From Bradyrhizobium iriomotense (GTDB taxonomy: Bacteria; Pseudomonadota; Alphaproteobacteria; Rhizobiales; Xanthobacteraceae): a stretch of DNA of 64,000 bases. The translations under genes and the position numbers were made by a program. Shown in pieces: positions 51,642-60,234 of this stretch. The notes beneath the pieces were generated by a model, which saw nothing but the letters and a program-made list of their open reading frames with translations, was not told the origin of the DNA and ran no database searches. The stretch's first letter is position 1. Each line of letters starts with the position of its first letter. The stretch spans positions 124,001-188,000 of the forward strand of contig NZ_BSOW01000006.1 of assembly GCF_030160715.1 (NCBI RefSeq). Direction: 5' to 3'.

Positions 51642-52687
51642 AGGAATACCTCGTGGAACTCCGCGTGTGCCTGCTCGAAATCTTCCATGCGGCCGATGTC
51701 GAGCCAGTATTCGCGGATCGGATAGACCGCGACGAGTCCCTTGCTGGCGATAACACGCTCCAGCACGGTCGGCATGTCGATCCGTACGCCGAGTTCGACA
51801 TGGCGAAATACTGAGCGGCCGATCACATAGATGCCGGCACTGACGAACCAGCTTTCCGTAGGCTTCTCGCGGATGGTCTGGAGAAAGCCTTCGGACGTCG
51901 AGACCACGCCATAGGGCACGTGCACCTTGTGCTCGCGCACGGCCATCGTCGCTTCCGCCGTCGTTCCATTGTGGAAGTCGAGAAGCGAGCCATAATTGAT
52001 CGTGGTGAGGATGTCGCCGTTGGTCACGACCATCGGCAGGTCCGGCGGCGTCGGAAAAAGTCCGAGGGCGCCGGCAGTCCCCAGGCGCTCCGTCTCATGG
52101 ACATATTGGATATTCGCGCCGAAGGAGGAACCGTCGGCAAAATGGTCCCTGATCATGTCGGCCTTGTAGTTGACCGAGATGAAGATGTTGCCAAAGCCCT
52201 GTTGTACGACGTTGCGGACGATAGTCTCGAGGAGCGGCCGGCCGCCGACATTGAGCATCGGCTTCGGCACGTCCCGCGTCAGCGCACCGAGGCGCTCGCC
52301 GAGCCCCCCGGCCATGATCAAAACCGGGTTCGGATAGTGGCGCGGCTCAAGCAGTTCATCGAGTGTTTCGACCACGACCAGATGGCCGCCCTCGTCCAGC
52401 AGCGGAAGCTGCTTGATCGACTTCTGCCGCATCAAATGCAAACGTTCGTCGCGCGACAGCGTCGACGGAGCTGAGATCGGCGCCCGATTCATCACATCGG
52501 TCGCAAGTCCCGTGAGCGAAATGCCGCGGAGCAGGCCGCGCCGGATGTCGCCGTCCGTGACCACGCCAAGCAGGCGATTCCGCTCGTCGAGCACGAGCGC
52601 AATCTGAATACTGCCGTTTTCGATCGCAGCAATGGCCTCACCCACAGTCGCCTGCGTTCCAACGACGGCTTTGCGCCAGGATTTCAT
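51638..52687 (-). CDS. Sugar-1-phosphate nucleotidyltransferase with CBS pair (PtmE-like)
   Basis: This 349-residue protein has two CBS motifs (residues 1-118: TVGEAIAAIENGSIQIALVL, GVVTDGDIRR, VVETLDELL) fused to a nucleotidyltransferase domain with VLIMAGGLGERLGALTRDVPK at 122-142, FISVNYKADMIRDHF, and VVTNGDILTTI. PtmE, with this architecture, loads GMP onto glucosamine or GlcNAc 1-phosphate in the GDP-sugar route to legionaminic acid. ATG 52687 is chosen over the open frame to 52729. It is the first gene of a ten-gene overlapping minus-strand run to 42251. The 196 bases to the divergent acetyltransferase should hold its promoter. Confidence 0.85.
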   Translation of the reverse strand: MKSWRKAVVGTQATVGEAIAAIENGSIQIALVLDERNRLLGVVTDGDIRRGLLRGISLTGLATDVMNRAPISAPSTLSRDERLHLMRQKSIKQLPLLDEGGHLVVVETLDELLEPRHYPNPVLIMAGGLGERLGALTRDVPKPMLNVGGRPLLETIVRNVVQQGFGNIFISVNYKADMIRDHFADGSSFGANIQYVHETERLGTAGALGLFPTPPDLPMVVTNGDILTTINYGSLLDFHNGTTAEATMAVREHKVHVPYGVVSTSEGFLQTIREKPTESWFVSAGIYVIGRSVFRHVELGVRIDMPTVLERVIASKGLVAVYPIREYWLDIGRMEDFEQAHAEFHEVFL

Positions 52688-52883
52688 GGCAATTTGCCTC
52701 GTATACGCCGGTTTTCGGGGGCGCCCCACGGGTGATTCAGCTATATCGCGGCTGGACGAGGCGGCGTCAACCCCAAGACCGCCACCTCGGATTGTCCTTG
52801 TTAACCTACGCGATTTCCGGTCCGGATCGGTGGTTTGAAGACCCTAAGTCCAGCCGGTAAGATGGGGGCGCAGGGGAGTCGTG

Positions 52884-53495
52884 ATGGACGATCTCATCAT
52901 TATCGGCGGTGGCGAGCACGCCTTTGTGGTCTACGAGGCGGCGCTGCTGTCCGGCCAGTTCAATCTGGTCGGCTTCATCGATCGCCAGCCGGTCAGGCTC
53001 GGCGAGCTTCCCTATCTTGGAACCGACGAGGTCGCGCCGAACTATCCGCACGTCGCCTTCGTGATTGGAATTGGGACGCTGCAGGCCGGGCCGGCGCGCG
53101 CGCAGATGGTCGGCCGGATGCTGGTCAAGCGCTGGGCTTCCGTCATTCATCCGCGCGCAATCGTCTCGCCATCGGCCAGGATCGGAATGGGTACTGTCAT
53201 CCTGCCCGGGGCCATCGTTAACGCGAGAGCCGTGATCGGCGATCATTGCATCATCAATTCCGGCGCCATCGTCGAGCACGACGTGCGCATTGGGCATTGT
53301 ACGCATCTGTCGCCCGGAGCCGTCGCCGGCGGTGGCACCGAGATCGGCGACAATTGTTTTGTTGGTCTCGGAAGCCGAGTGCGGGATCACATCGCCATCG
53401 GCAACGACACGTCCATTGCGATGGGCTCCGTTGTCACGGCCTCCTGTCCCGAAGGATCCGTGCTGAGTGGGGTTCCGGCAAAGCCTCGCGGCTAG
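52884..53495 (+). CDS. NeuD/LegH-like sugar N-acetyltransferase
   Basis: This 203-residue protein begins [21 protein letters not shown], the NeuD/PglD-like N-terminal Rossmann part. It continues with left-handed beta-helix hexapeptides ([20 protein letters not shown], ..[20 protein letters not shown]). The His in [21 protein letters not shown] fits the catalytic site of acetyl-CoA-dependent sugar acetylases. In the legionaminic pathway LegH acetylates the 4-amino group of the GDP-sugar. ATG 52884 has AGGGGAG 5 bases ahead; GTG 52881 is possible. It alone in this block is on the plus strand, and its TAG stop shares a CTAG with the LegI stop. Confidence 0.88.
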   Translation: MDDLIIIGGGEHAFVVYEAALLSGQFNLVGFIDRQPVRLGELPYLGTDEVAPNYPHVAFVIGIGTLQAGPARAQMVGRMLVKRWASVIHPRAIVSPSARIGMGTVILPGAIVNARAVIGDHCIINSGAIVEHDVRIGHCTHLSPGAVAGGGTEIGDNCFVGLGSRVRDHIAIGNDTSIAMGSVVTASCPEGSVLSGVPAKPRG

Positions 53496-54565
53496 ACGGG
53501 ATCGTCCGGCTCGAGCGCGCGCGGGGCCGGCGTTCCGATCAGCGACCAATAGTCGATTGGCGGACGGCCAGAGCCCGGACGTTTGGCGATGATGTCCTCC
53601 GCCCCAATGATTTCGCCGGCCTCCAGCGACCGCGCCGCAACGAGGCTCTTGCGTGCCACCGGAACATTGCCGACCTCCGAGTCTTTTGGCGCCTTCACGC
53701 CGTCGCCGAGCGCTGTCTCGACATTGCGGATCGCCACCACCATCCGTTTGAACTCTTCCGGCTCGATCGACGCCGCATGATCGGGACCTTCGGCTCTTCG
53801 ATCGAGCGTCAGGTGTTTTTCGATGGTGGTTGCGCCGAGTGCGACGGCGGCGAGCGAAATCTCGAATCCGTCGGTGTGATCGGAATAGCCGACAGGCAGC
53901 TGGAATGCGGTTCGCATCGTTGCCATCGCAGCGAGATTCACATCGGTGGTCGGGCAGGGATATTCGGTGGTGCAATGAAGCAGGCTGACGTGTCGCGCGA
54001 GCGCAGCGCGCGCAGCCGGGTCGCGCCACGCGGCGCGGAACGCGGCAAAGCTCGGCGGATCGCTGTGGCGGGCATAACCGTGCGCGAGTACGCTCAGCGC
54101 CTCCTCGATCTCTCCCAGGGTCGCCATTCCGGTCGACAGGATCAGCGTCGCGCCGGCCCTCGCCACGGCATGCAGCAGCGGAGAATTGGTGAGATCGCCC
54201 GAGCCGATCTTGATGCGCGGCAGCTTCAGCGACACGAGGAAGGCGAGCGAGGCATGGTCGAACGGTGTCGACAGGAACTCGATGCCGCGCACAGCGGCGC
54301 GCGCGATCAGCGCCTGGTGCGCAGCCTGCGGCAGTTCGAGCCGCGTGAGCATGGCAAGCTGGCTCTCGGCGGCATCCGTCGTACGTTGCTGATAGTTCGC
54401 CTTTCTCGCAGCACTGGCCGCGAGCGACTTTGCATTGAACGTCTGGAACTTGACGACGTCGGCACCGGCCTCGGCTGCGGCATCGACCAGCGCCAGCGCC
54501 TTCTCCAGGCTGCCATCGTGATTGACGCCGGCTTCCGCGATGATCAGCGTGCGGCTTGCGGTCAT
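53492..54565 (-). CDS. Nonulosonic acid synthase (LegI/NeuB-like)
   Basis: This 357-residue protein opens [21 protein letters not shown]. It has [93 protein letters not shown] and [19 protein letters not shown]. This is the complete NeuB TIM barrel, which condenses a 6-carbon N-acetyl sugar with phosphoenolpyruvate. The C-terminus has the SAF (antifreeze-like) domain [18 protein letters not shown]. An extra segment of about 25 residues ([20 protein letters not shown]) interrupts the barrel before LLHC. ATG overlaps the LegG stop. With LegB/C/G neighbours, legionaminate synthase is the best call. Confidence 0.93.
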   Translation of the reverse strand: MTASRTLIIAEAGVNHDGSLEKALALVDAAAEAGADVVKFQTFNAKSLAASAARKANYQQRTTDAAESQLAMLTRLELPQAAHQALIARAAVRGIEFLSTPFDHASLAFLVSLKLPRIKIGSGDLTNSPLLHAVARAGATLILSTGMATLGEIEEALSVLAHGYARHSDPPSFAAFRAAWRDPAARAALARHVSLLHCTTEYPCPTTDVNLAAMATMRTAFQLPVGYSDHTDGFEISLAAVALGATTIEKHLTLDRRAEGPDHAASIEPEEFKRMVVAIRNVETALGDGVKAPKDSEVGNVPVARKSLVAARSLEAGEIIGAEDIIAKRPGSGRPPIDYWSLIGTPAPRALEPDDPV

Positions 54566-55731
54566 GGGCGCGCTCCAGTCTCGTAAAATCCCTTGCTCAG
54601 GAGCGACCTGAAATCGGGAATGCCGGCGACGATGTCCACAAATCGCCGGCTGGATTCGCCGTCACCGTAGGGATTGACCGTCGCTTGGCGCCCGCGGATC
54701 AGGGCTTGCGCAATGGCGGTGGCAATCGCGCCGCGCTCGGGAGAGGCGTGAAACACCGACGCCGCGCGTTCGCGGCCCTGCTGGCGCTCACCGACGTCGA
54801 CCGTGGGAACGCCGAACGAGGGCGCTTCGAGGACGCCGCTCGAGGAGTTGCCGATCACGAGATCAACCTGGTTCATCAGGCTGAGATAGCGAAGCTGGCC
54901 TAGCGAAGCGACGGCGATGCTATTCGGTCGTCCCGCGACGAACGCCTCGATCCGGCCATTTAGCGCGCGGCCCTCGGCATCGGCGTTGGCGAGCGTGAAT
55001 ATCAGGCTGAAGGCGGGATCGAGCGTCGAGAGCGCCGCGAACAGCTCCTCCAGATCGGCGACCGAACGTCCCGATTCGACCGTCACGGGATGGAATGTCA
55101 CCAGCGCATTGCGCCTCCCGAGCGCCATCCCGACCGCGCGGCCGGTGTCGTCGCGATCCAGCAATGCCAGGCGCTTGATCGCGTCGATGCCGACCGAGCC
55201 AATGGTATGGATCCGCGACGGATGCTCGCCGAGCTGGATCAGCCGCCGGGTCGAGCCTTGGTTGCTGGTGAAATGCAGATGCGACATCTTACTGATGGCA
55301 TGGCGCGTCGATTCGTCGATTGCACCTTCGGTGACGTCGCCGCCGAACAGATGCGCCATCGGCAGCCGCATGAACATCGCGGCTTGGGCGGCAGCGAACA
55401 TTTCAAAGCGGTCGCCAAGCACCACGACCAGATCCGGCTTGAGGCGCGAAAACGCGTCGGCAAATCCAATCACCCCCAGCCCGACCGATTTTGCGACGCC
55501 GGCACCCGTGTCGCTGCTGAGCAGCGTTTCGACCGTCTCGTCGACGGCAAATCCTTCGTCGCGGATGTTGTCGAAGGTGTAGCCGAACTCGGGCGCGAGA
55601 TGCATGCCGGTCGCAACGAGCTGAAGTGTCAGATCGGGGGCTTGCCGGATCGCGCGCATCGGCCAGACCAGCAGCCCGAAATCAGCCCGGCTCCCGGTGA
55701 CGAAGCAGATCTTGCGCGCGGCGTCACTCAT
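54562..55731 (-). CDS. Hydrolysing NDP-sugar 2-epimerase (LegG/NeuC-like)
   Basis: This 389-residue GT-B-fold enzyme has ICFVTGSRADFGLLVWPMRAI, VVVLGDRFEMFAAAQAAMF, and HLFGGDVTEGAIDESTRHAI, the signature of NeuC/LegG. The motifs TFHPVTVESGRSV and DLVIGNSSSGVLEAPSFGVP bind the nucleotide. It removes NDP while inverting C2. In the GDP pathway it would act on GDP-2,4-diacetamido-2,4,6-trideoxy-glucose to give the mannose-type sugar for LegI. GNSSSG and the length (about 380) agree with the family. It overlaps the aminotransferase upstream by 8 bases. Confidence 0.92.
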   Translation of the reverse strand: MSDAARKICFVTGSRADFGLLVWPMRAIRQAPDLTLQLVATGMHLAPEFGYTFDNIRDEGFAVDETVETLLSSDTGAGVAKSVGLGVIGFADAFSRLKPDLVVVLGDRFEMFAAAQAAMFMRLPMAHLFGGDVTEGAIDESTRHAISKMSHLHFTSNQGSTRRLIQLGEHPSRIHTIGSVGIDAIKRLALLDRDDTGRAVGMALGRRNALVTFHPVTVESGRSVADLEELFAALSTLDPAFSLIFTLANADAEGRALNGRIEAFVAGRPNSIAVASLGQLRYLSLMNQVDLVIGNSSSGVLEAPSFGVPTVDVGERQQGRERAASVFHASPERGAIATAIAQALIRGRQATVNPYGDGESSRRFVDIVAGIPDFRSLLSKGFYETGARP

Positions 55732-56935
55732 CGCGTGCCCTGATGCTGGCGCTGCTCGGCAAATTGATCAGCCGCCGTTCGATCGATTCCGCCGTCGCCA
55801 GGTCGCCGCGCGGACTTGTCGCATACATCGGCAGCTTGTGCATCAGCGTCCATGCCGGACGTGCGCCGAAGCCGGCATTGTTGAGCGCGGCGAGCACATC
55901 GTCGCGCTGGTCGGCATGGGCCTCGTCGAGCAGGATCGCATTCAGCCAATAGTTGCTCGTGGTGTCGGCAGGCTCGCGCGAGAAGCGCACGCCGGGAATA
56001 TGCGCGAAGGCGTGCTCATAGGCTGCAGCGAGCTTGCGCTTGTTCTTGAGGAATCCGTCGAGTTGCTCGAGCTGGGCGCAGCCCAGCGCGGCGTTCAGGT
56101 TGGGCAGGCGGTAGTTGAAGCCGACCTCGTCATGCACGAACGCCCATTTGTGCGGCAGCTTCGCGGTTGTCGTCAGATGTTTCGCGCGGCGCCCCAGCTC
56201 TTCGTCATTGGTAAGGATGGCGCCGCCACCGCCAGTCGTGACGATCTTGTTGCCGTTGAAGCTGAGCGCCGCCAGGCGGGCCTGCGATCCGACCGCGTGC
56301 CCCTTGTAGGTCGAACCGAGCGATTCCGCTGCGTCTTCGACCAGCGCGATGTTCCAGTCCCTTGCCAACGCGGCGATCCCGTCCATGTCGACGGGATGAC
56401 CGAACGTGTGCATCGGCGCGATCGCCGCGATCCGGCGACCGGTCTCGCGATTGATGGTGCCGTTTGCGGTCCGCCCCGCGACCGCATCGAGGCGCGCGGC
56501 GAGCGCGCCTGGGTCCATGCCGAGCGTTTCGAAGGAACTATCGACGAAATGCGGGGTCGCGCCGCAATAGGCGATGGCGTTCGTCGTCGCGATGAAGGTC
56601 AGTGCCGGCGAGATCACCTCATCGCCGGGCTCGACGCCGGCGAGCCGGAAGCAGGCGTGCAGCGCTGCCGTTCCGTTGACCACCGCAACGGCGCGCTTGG
56701 CACCAGTCACCTCCTCGAGCATGCGCTCGAAGCGGTCCACGAACTGTCCAACCGAGGAGACGAACGTACTCTTGATACATTCTTCGAGATAGGCAATTTC
56801 GTTGCCGGCAAAGACCGGCTCGTGCAGGCTGAGCACGCCGTTCGGCGTTCCAACGGCGCGCCGCGCAGCGTCGACCACAGCTCTTACTTCGAAAACGGAC
56901 CTGGTCACGGCAATGCCCAGCGCCTCCTCAGACAT
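55724..56935 (-). CDS. LegC-family sugar aminotransferase
   Basis: This 403-residue DegT-family PLP enzyme starts with a 35-residue extension and then SLHEPVFAGNEIAYLEECIK, typical of LegC. VVNGTAALHACFRLAGVEPG, SPALTFIATTNAIAY, LVEDAAESLGSTYKG (Asp201) and SFNGNKIVTTGGGGAIL (PLP lysine 230) follow. The NGNKIVTTGGGG motif separates this family from the perosamine- and WecE-type enzymes in this window. LegC transfers an amino group to C4 of the 4-keto-6-deoxy-GlcNAc nucleotide made by LegB. It overlaps legB upstream by 8 bases and legG downstream by 8. Confidence 0.92.
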   Translation of the reverse strand: MSEEALGIAVTRSVFEVRAVVDAARRAVGTPNGVLSLHEPVFAGNEIAYLEECIKSTFVSSVGQFVDRFERMLEEVTGAKRAVAVVNGTAALHACFRLAGVEPGDEVISPALTFIATTNAIAYCGATPHFVDSSFETLGMDPGALAARLDAVAGRTANGTINRETGRRIAAIAPMHTFGHPVDMDGIAALARDWNIALVEDAAESLGSTYKGHAVGSQARLAALSFNGNKIVTTGGGGAILTNDEELGRRAKHLTTTAKLPHKWAFVHDEVGFNYRLPNLNAALGCAQLEQLDGFLKNKRKLAAAYEHAFAHIPGVRFSREPADTTSNYWLNAILLDEAHADQRDDVLAALNNAGFGARPAWTLMHKLPMYATSPRGDLATAESIERRLINLPSSASIRARDE

Positions 56936-57947
56936 TGTAGACGTCAGCCTTGTAGCGGCTGAGATTGGACGGATTGGTGAACCAGCTCACCGTCTTTTCC
57001 ATGCCGCGGCGCATACCCTCTACGCCGCCGAACTCCGGAGCCCAGCCGAGCTGCTGGCGTGCCTTGGAATTGTCGGCCCATAGGCGCTCGACCTCACTGT
57101 TGGCAGGGCGCAAGCGAGCTTCGTCGGTTTCGATCTCGATGCTCGTTCCCATCACGTCGGCGATCATCTGCGCCGTCGCGCCAACCGAGATCTCGAAGCC
57201 GCTGCCGAGATTGATGGTCTGGCCGACGGTCTGCTCCGCCGGTGCAGTAAGGCCGGTGATCAAGCCGCGCGCGGTGTCGGTGACGAAGGAGAAGTCCCGC
57301 GTCGGGCTGACGGCACCGAGCCGGATCCTGCGCTTGCCGGTTGCGATCTGGCTGATGATCGTGGGGATGACCGCGCGCGCCGATTGCCGCGGGCCAAAGG
57401 TGTTGAACGGCCGGATGACGACGACGGGCATTTCGAACGAGGCCTGGAACGACAGCGCCATCTGGTCAGATGCGATCTTGGAGGCCGAGTAGGGGGATTG
57501 GCCCACCAATGGATGGCTCTCCTTGATCGGAACGGTCTGTGCCGTGCCGTAGACTTCGCTGGTGGAGGTTTGCACGAAGCGCCGCACGCCGGCCATGCGC
57601 GCAGCCTGCAGCACGTTCACGGTGCCGCGGACATTCGTCTCGATATACGATTCAGGCGCGACATAGGAGAACGGGATTGCGATCAGCGCTGCCAGATGCA
57701 GGACGTCGGTGCAGCCGTTCGCTGCGGCAATCATGAAATGAGGATCGCGGATATCGCCGGCGACGACTTCGACCGAACTCATGATATCGGGTGCGACCGT
57801 GTCGAGCCACCCCCAGGAGTTGAAGGAGTTGTAGTAGACGACAGCCTTGACGCGGGCCCCGGCCTTCACCAGTTCCTCGACGACATGCGAGCCGATGAAG
57901 CCGTCGCTGCCGGTGACGAGGACGCGGGCGCCCTTCAGTTCTTCCAT
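56928..57947 (-). CDS. LegB-like NAD-dependent 4,6-dehydratase
   Basis: This 339-residue extended SDR has VLVTGSDGFIGSHVVEELVK at residues 9-28, YYNSFNSWGWLDTV, a substrate-region motif that is typical of LegB, and AALIAIPFSYVAPESYIETN. STSEVYGTAQTVPIKESHPL, YSASK (Tyr153, Lys157) and RPFNTFGPRQSARAVIPTII complete it. LegB dehydrates GDP- (or UDP-) GlcNAc to the 4-keto-6-deoxy sugar, the first committed step. ATG 57947 is preferred over TTG 57959 in frame. It is the first gene of the legB-C-G-I overlapping run and lies 145 bases after the HddC-GmhB gene. Confidence 0.92.
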   Translation of the reverse strand: MEELKGARVLVTGSDGFIGSHVVEELVKAGARVKAVVYYNSFNSWGWLDTVAPDIMSSVEVVAGDIRDPHFMIAAANGCTDVLHLAALIAIPFSYVAPESYIETNVRGTVNVLQAARMAGVRRFVQTSTSEVYGTAQTVPIKESHPLVGQSPYSASKIASDQMALSFQASFEMPVVVIRPFNTFGPRQSARAVIPTIISQIATGKRRIRLGAVSPTRDFSFVTDTARGLITGLTAPAEQTVGQTINLGSGFEISVGATAQMIADVMGTSIEIETDEARLRPANSEVERLWADNSKARQQLGWAPEFGGVEGMRRGMEKTVSWFTNPSNLSRYKADVYNV

Positions 57948-58075
57948 GCCGGACCCCAAACTGCGATTAATCCAGTCTTCGCAATAGGATGGCGCTATAG
58001 CACACTAGCGGTCGCGTGCAACAGATCAGCCATTCGCCGGCGCCAAATGCCCGCTTATGCAGCACTTTTTTTGAG

Positions 58076-58091
58076 CGGGCCGGCCGGCCCG
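58076..58091. other. 16-bp GC palindrome just after the HddC-GmhB stop
   Basis: CGGGCCGGCCGGCCCG is a perfect palindrome one base beyond the stop codon of the minus-strand gene. On the minus strand the run that follows is A's, not T's, so it is not a standard terminator. It could be an mRNA-stabilising hairpin or chance in GC-rich DNA. Confidence 0.4.
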
Positions 58092-58092
58092 T

Positions 58093-59295
58093 CTAGGCCT
58101 TGCTGGCTGAACTGAGCCGTTCCCTGACGAACGCCTCCAGGTTGCCTCCCGCAAATAGATGACCGGCCACGCCGGCGGCCTGCGCCGCCTCCATGTCGCT
58201 CGGCTTGTCGCCGATCACCATGCTGCGCGTCATGTCGATCGGGAAGCGTTTGACGAGGTCGGTAATCATGCCGGGCGCCGGCTTGCGGCGGTCGCTCGCG
58301 CGGCAATAGCCCGCGATGGTGCCCTCCGGATGATCTGGGCAATACTCGAAGGCGTCGATATGGGCGCCGACCAGCGCCATCTGGTCCGCCATCCAGCGAT
58401 GCAGCGCGACGACGTGGTGCTCCTCGTAATAGCCGCGCGCTATGCCGGACTGGTTGGTGATGACGAAGGCAAAATAGCCAGCATCGTTGACGGCCTTTAC
58501 GGCTTCGCGCGCGCCTTCGATCCATTCGAGCTTGTCGGCCTCGTACGCGTAGCCGGAATCACGGTTGAGCACGCCGTCGCGATCGAAGAATACGGCTGGG
58601 CGCCGCAGCCTCTCGTGCAACTCGCGGTCGGCGCGCGCGAGATCTTCAGGGATGCCGATGTCGATGAAATAGCCCCGATAGGCCGTGCCGTGCAGCGCGC
58701 CACATGCGGCAAGCTTCGGGAAGACGTCCTGTTCAAGCGAGGCGGGAAGCTTCCCGATGTCTGACACGACGGATTTGTCGACGACATATATGCCGGCATT
58801 GACCGGGCCGGTTGCACCAATGCCCGGCGCCAGGAATTCCCGAACGACGTCGGCCTCGAGGACGACGCGACCGTAACGGTCGCCTTCGACGCCGGCCCGC
58901 AGCGCCATGTGGACGCCGCCAGTACGCGCGAGAGAGATCAGGTCCAGCAGGTTGAAGTCGAACAGGGAATCGCCGTTGAGCAGCAGGAAGCGGTTGTGCA
59001 AGAGGTCACGCGCATGAATCAGCGCGCCTGCCGTCCCGAGCGGCTGCGTCTCGCGCGAGACCGCAATCCGCGCACGGCCGCGCATTACGCCGACATAATG
59101 CGCCTCGACGAGCTCGGCCTTGTGGCCGGCGAGGAGCAGAATCTCGTCGAAGACGTCGTAGCGGGCGAGTTCATCGATCAGCGTGTCGAGAAACGGCCGA
59201 CTGCCGATCTCTAGCATCGGCTTCGGCACGGTCCTCGTGCGTTCGCCAAGCCGGGTGCCGAGTCCGCCAACCAGAATGACTGCTTGTCTGATCAT
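58093..59295 (-). CDS. Fusion of a sugar-1-phosphate nucleotidyltransferase (HddC-like) and a HAD phosphatase (GmhB-like)
   Basis: This 400-residue protein has two domains. Residues 1-230 form a nucleotidyltransferase (AVILVGGLGTRLGERTRTVP at 5-24, LLLNGDSLFDFN, YRGYFIDIGIPEDLARA). Residues 234-400 form a histidinol-phosphatase/GmhB-like HAD phosphatase with FFDRDGVLNRDSGYAYEAD (nucleophile Asp238, acid Asp240), ITNQSGIARGYY and VIGDKPSDMEAA (Asp363). This pairing matches D-glycero-D-manno-heptose 1-phosphate guanylyltransferase plus the 1,7-bisphosphate phosphatase. The GmhB zinc loop is altered: Cys319 and His322 are present, but CxC before RKP is missing (Ser-Asp-Arg), with a Cys at 331. 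Other heptose genes are not in the window. Confidence 0.85.
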   Translation of the reverse strand: MIRQAVILVGGLGTRLGERTRTVPKPMLEIGSRPFLDTLIDELARYDVFDEILLLAGHKAELVEAHYVGVMRGRARIAVSRETQPLGTAGALIHARDLLHNRFLLLNGDSLFDFNLLDLISLARTGGVHMALRAGVEGDRYGRVVLEADVVREFLAPGIGATGPVNAGIYVVDKSVVSDIGKLPASLEQDVFPKLAACGALHGTAYRGYFIDIGIPEDLARADRELHERLRRPAVFFDRDGVLNRDSGYAYEADKLEWIEGAREAVKAVNDAGYFAFVITNQSGIARGYYEEHHVVALHRWMADQMALVGAHIDAFEYCPDHPEGTIAGYCRASDRRKPAPGMITDLVKRFPIDMTRSMVIGDKPSDMEAAQAAGVAGHLFAGGNLEAFVRERLSSASKA

Positions 59296-59320
59296 CGCCC
59301 CGGATGGACCATTGGCAAGC

Positions 59321-60214
59321 TCAGAACTGATACCCGACATGCTCGGGTTGATCCCTGTAGGGATCGACGCAAATCCCTGCATTGGTGCTGAGCAGATTGC
59401 GGTGTCGCGCGAAGTGCGGGCGCCAGGGAATCTCCGACGGAATCAGCACAAACGTCACGACATCCCGGTGCTCGCGCTTGGGCGAGGTTGCCTTGTGGAT
59501 GCACCCGCCGTTCTCGAACAGCAAGCGGCTACCTGTCGGTCCCTCGAGCACTTTCGTCGTGCTGGTGTCGGAAAGACGGTCAATGAACTGGTTGATGCGC
59601 TTGCGGTCGAAAAAACCCTCCTTGCGCAAATCGTCGCTGAAGGGTTTGTCCTTCACGCTGAAGGCGCCGGTATCGGCGACCACGTCGTCCAGATACACCA
59701 TCAGTTTGATTTCCTGCTTCGGGCAATTGTCGAGATGCCAAAGGAAGCTCGAATCGGGTTTGTCCGGCGTCGGAAGCGTCCGATAGAAGGAAATCGCGAA
59801 GATCTTGAAATGGCTGCCGTAGTAATTCTCAACGGCAGCCTCGAGATCGTCGTCGATGAAGTCGACGATCTCGGGAAGAATCTCCAGGCCGTCGATCAGC
59901 CGAGACATGCCGATGCCGAGACCATACCCGTTGCTCTGGTCCTCGAACTGCTTGTCGACGGCCTCCCTGAGTGCGCGCAGCTTCTCCGGGGTCATACCCC
60001 TGGGCGGCGGCAACACCTCGAACCCGTTCTTCTTGAAGCGTTCTGCGGTAGCCAACTGCTCCGGCGTCGGCTTGAATCGCGGCTTCCAGCTGCGCCGAGC
60101 GGCATTTTCGTAGGCCGCGTACTTCAGATTGACCTTGAACGAATGGTTGTTGCCGAACATGGCCACGCGCGTTTTCATTCGTGCTCGTGAGGCCATCTTG
60201 CGAAGCGACTGCAT
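59321..60214 (-). CDS. PhyH-type 2-oxoglutarate/Fe(II) dioxygenase-like protein (second copy)
   Basis: This 297-residue protein has SFLWHLDNCPKQEIKLMVYL, giving His160 and Asp162 of the HxD iron site, and LLFENGGCIHKATSPKRE, giving the distal His240 with a following Arg. DTGAFSVKDKPFSDDL lies between. The N-terminal 90 residues are basic and unlike the copy at 45835. It probably hydroxylates a sugar or lipid in the cytoplasm. It is read in the same direction as the HddC-GmhB gene, 25 bases upstream of it, and 20 bases after the methyltransferase stop. The substrate is unknown. Confidence 0.72.
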   Translation of the reverse strand: MQSLRKMASRARMKTRVAMFGNNHSFKVNLKYAAYENAARRSWKPRFKPTPEQLATAERFKKNGFEVLPPPRGMTPEKLRALREAVDKQFEDQSNGYGLGIGMSRLIDGLEILPEIVDFIDDDLEAAVENYYGSHFKIFAISFYRTLPTPDKPDSSFLWHLDNCPKQEIKLMVYLDDVVADTGAFSVKDKPFSDDLRKEGFFDRKRINQFIDRLSDTSTTKVLEGPTGSRLLFENGGCIHKATSPKREHRDVVTFVLIPSEIPWRPHFARHRNLLSTNAGICVDPYRDQPEHVGYQF

Positions 60215-60234
60215 TCTTGATCTCCCCCTTGTAT

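Noticed and set aside
58076..58091. Rho-independent terminator of the HddC-GmhB gene
   Set aside because: The palindrome is followed by A's on the transcribed strand, so the needed T-run is absent.
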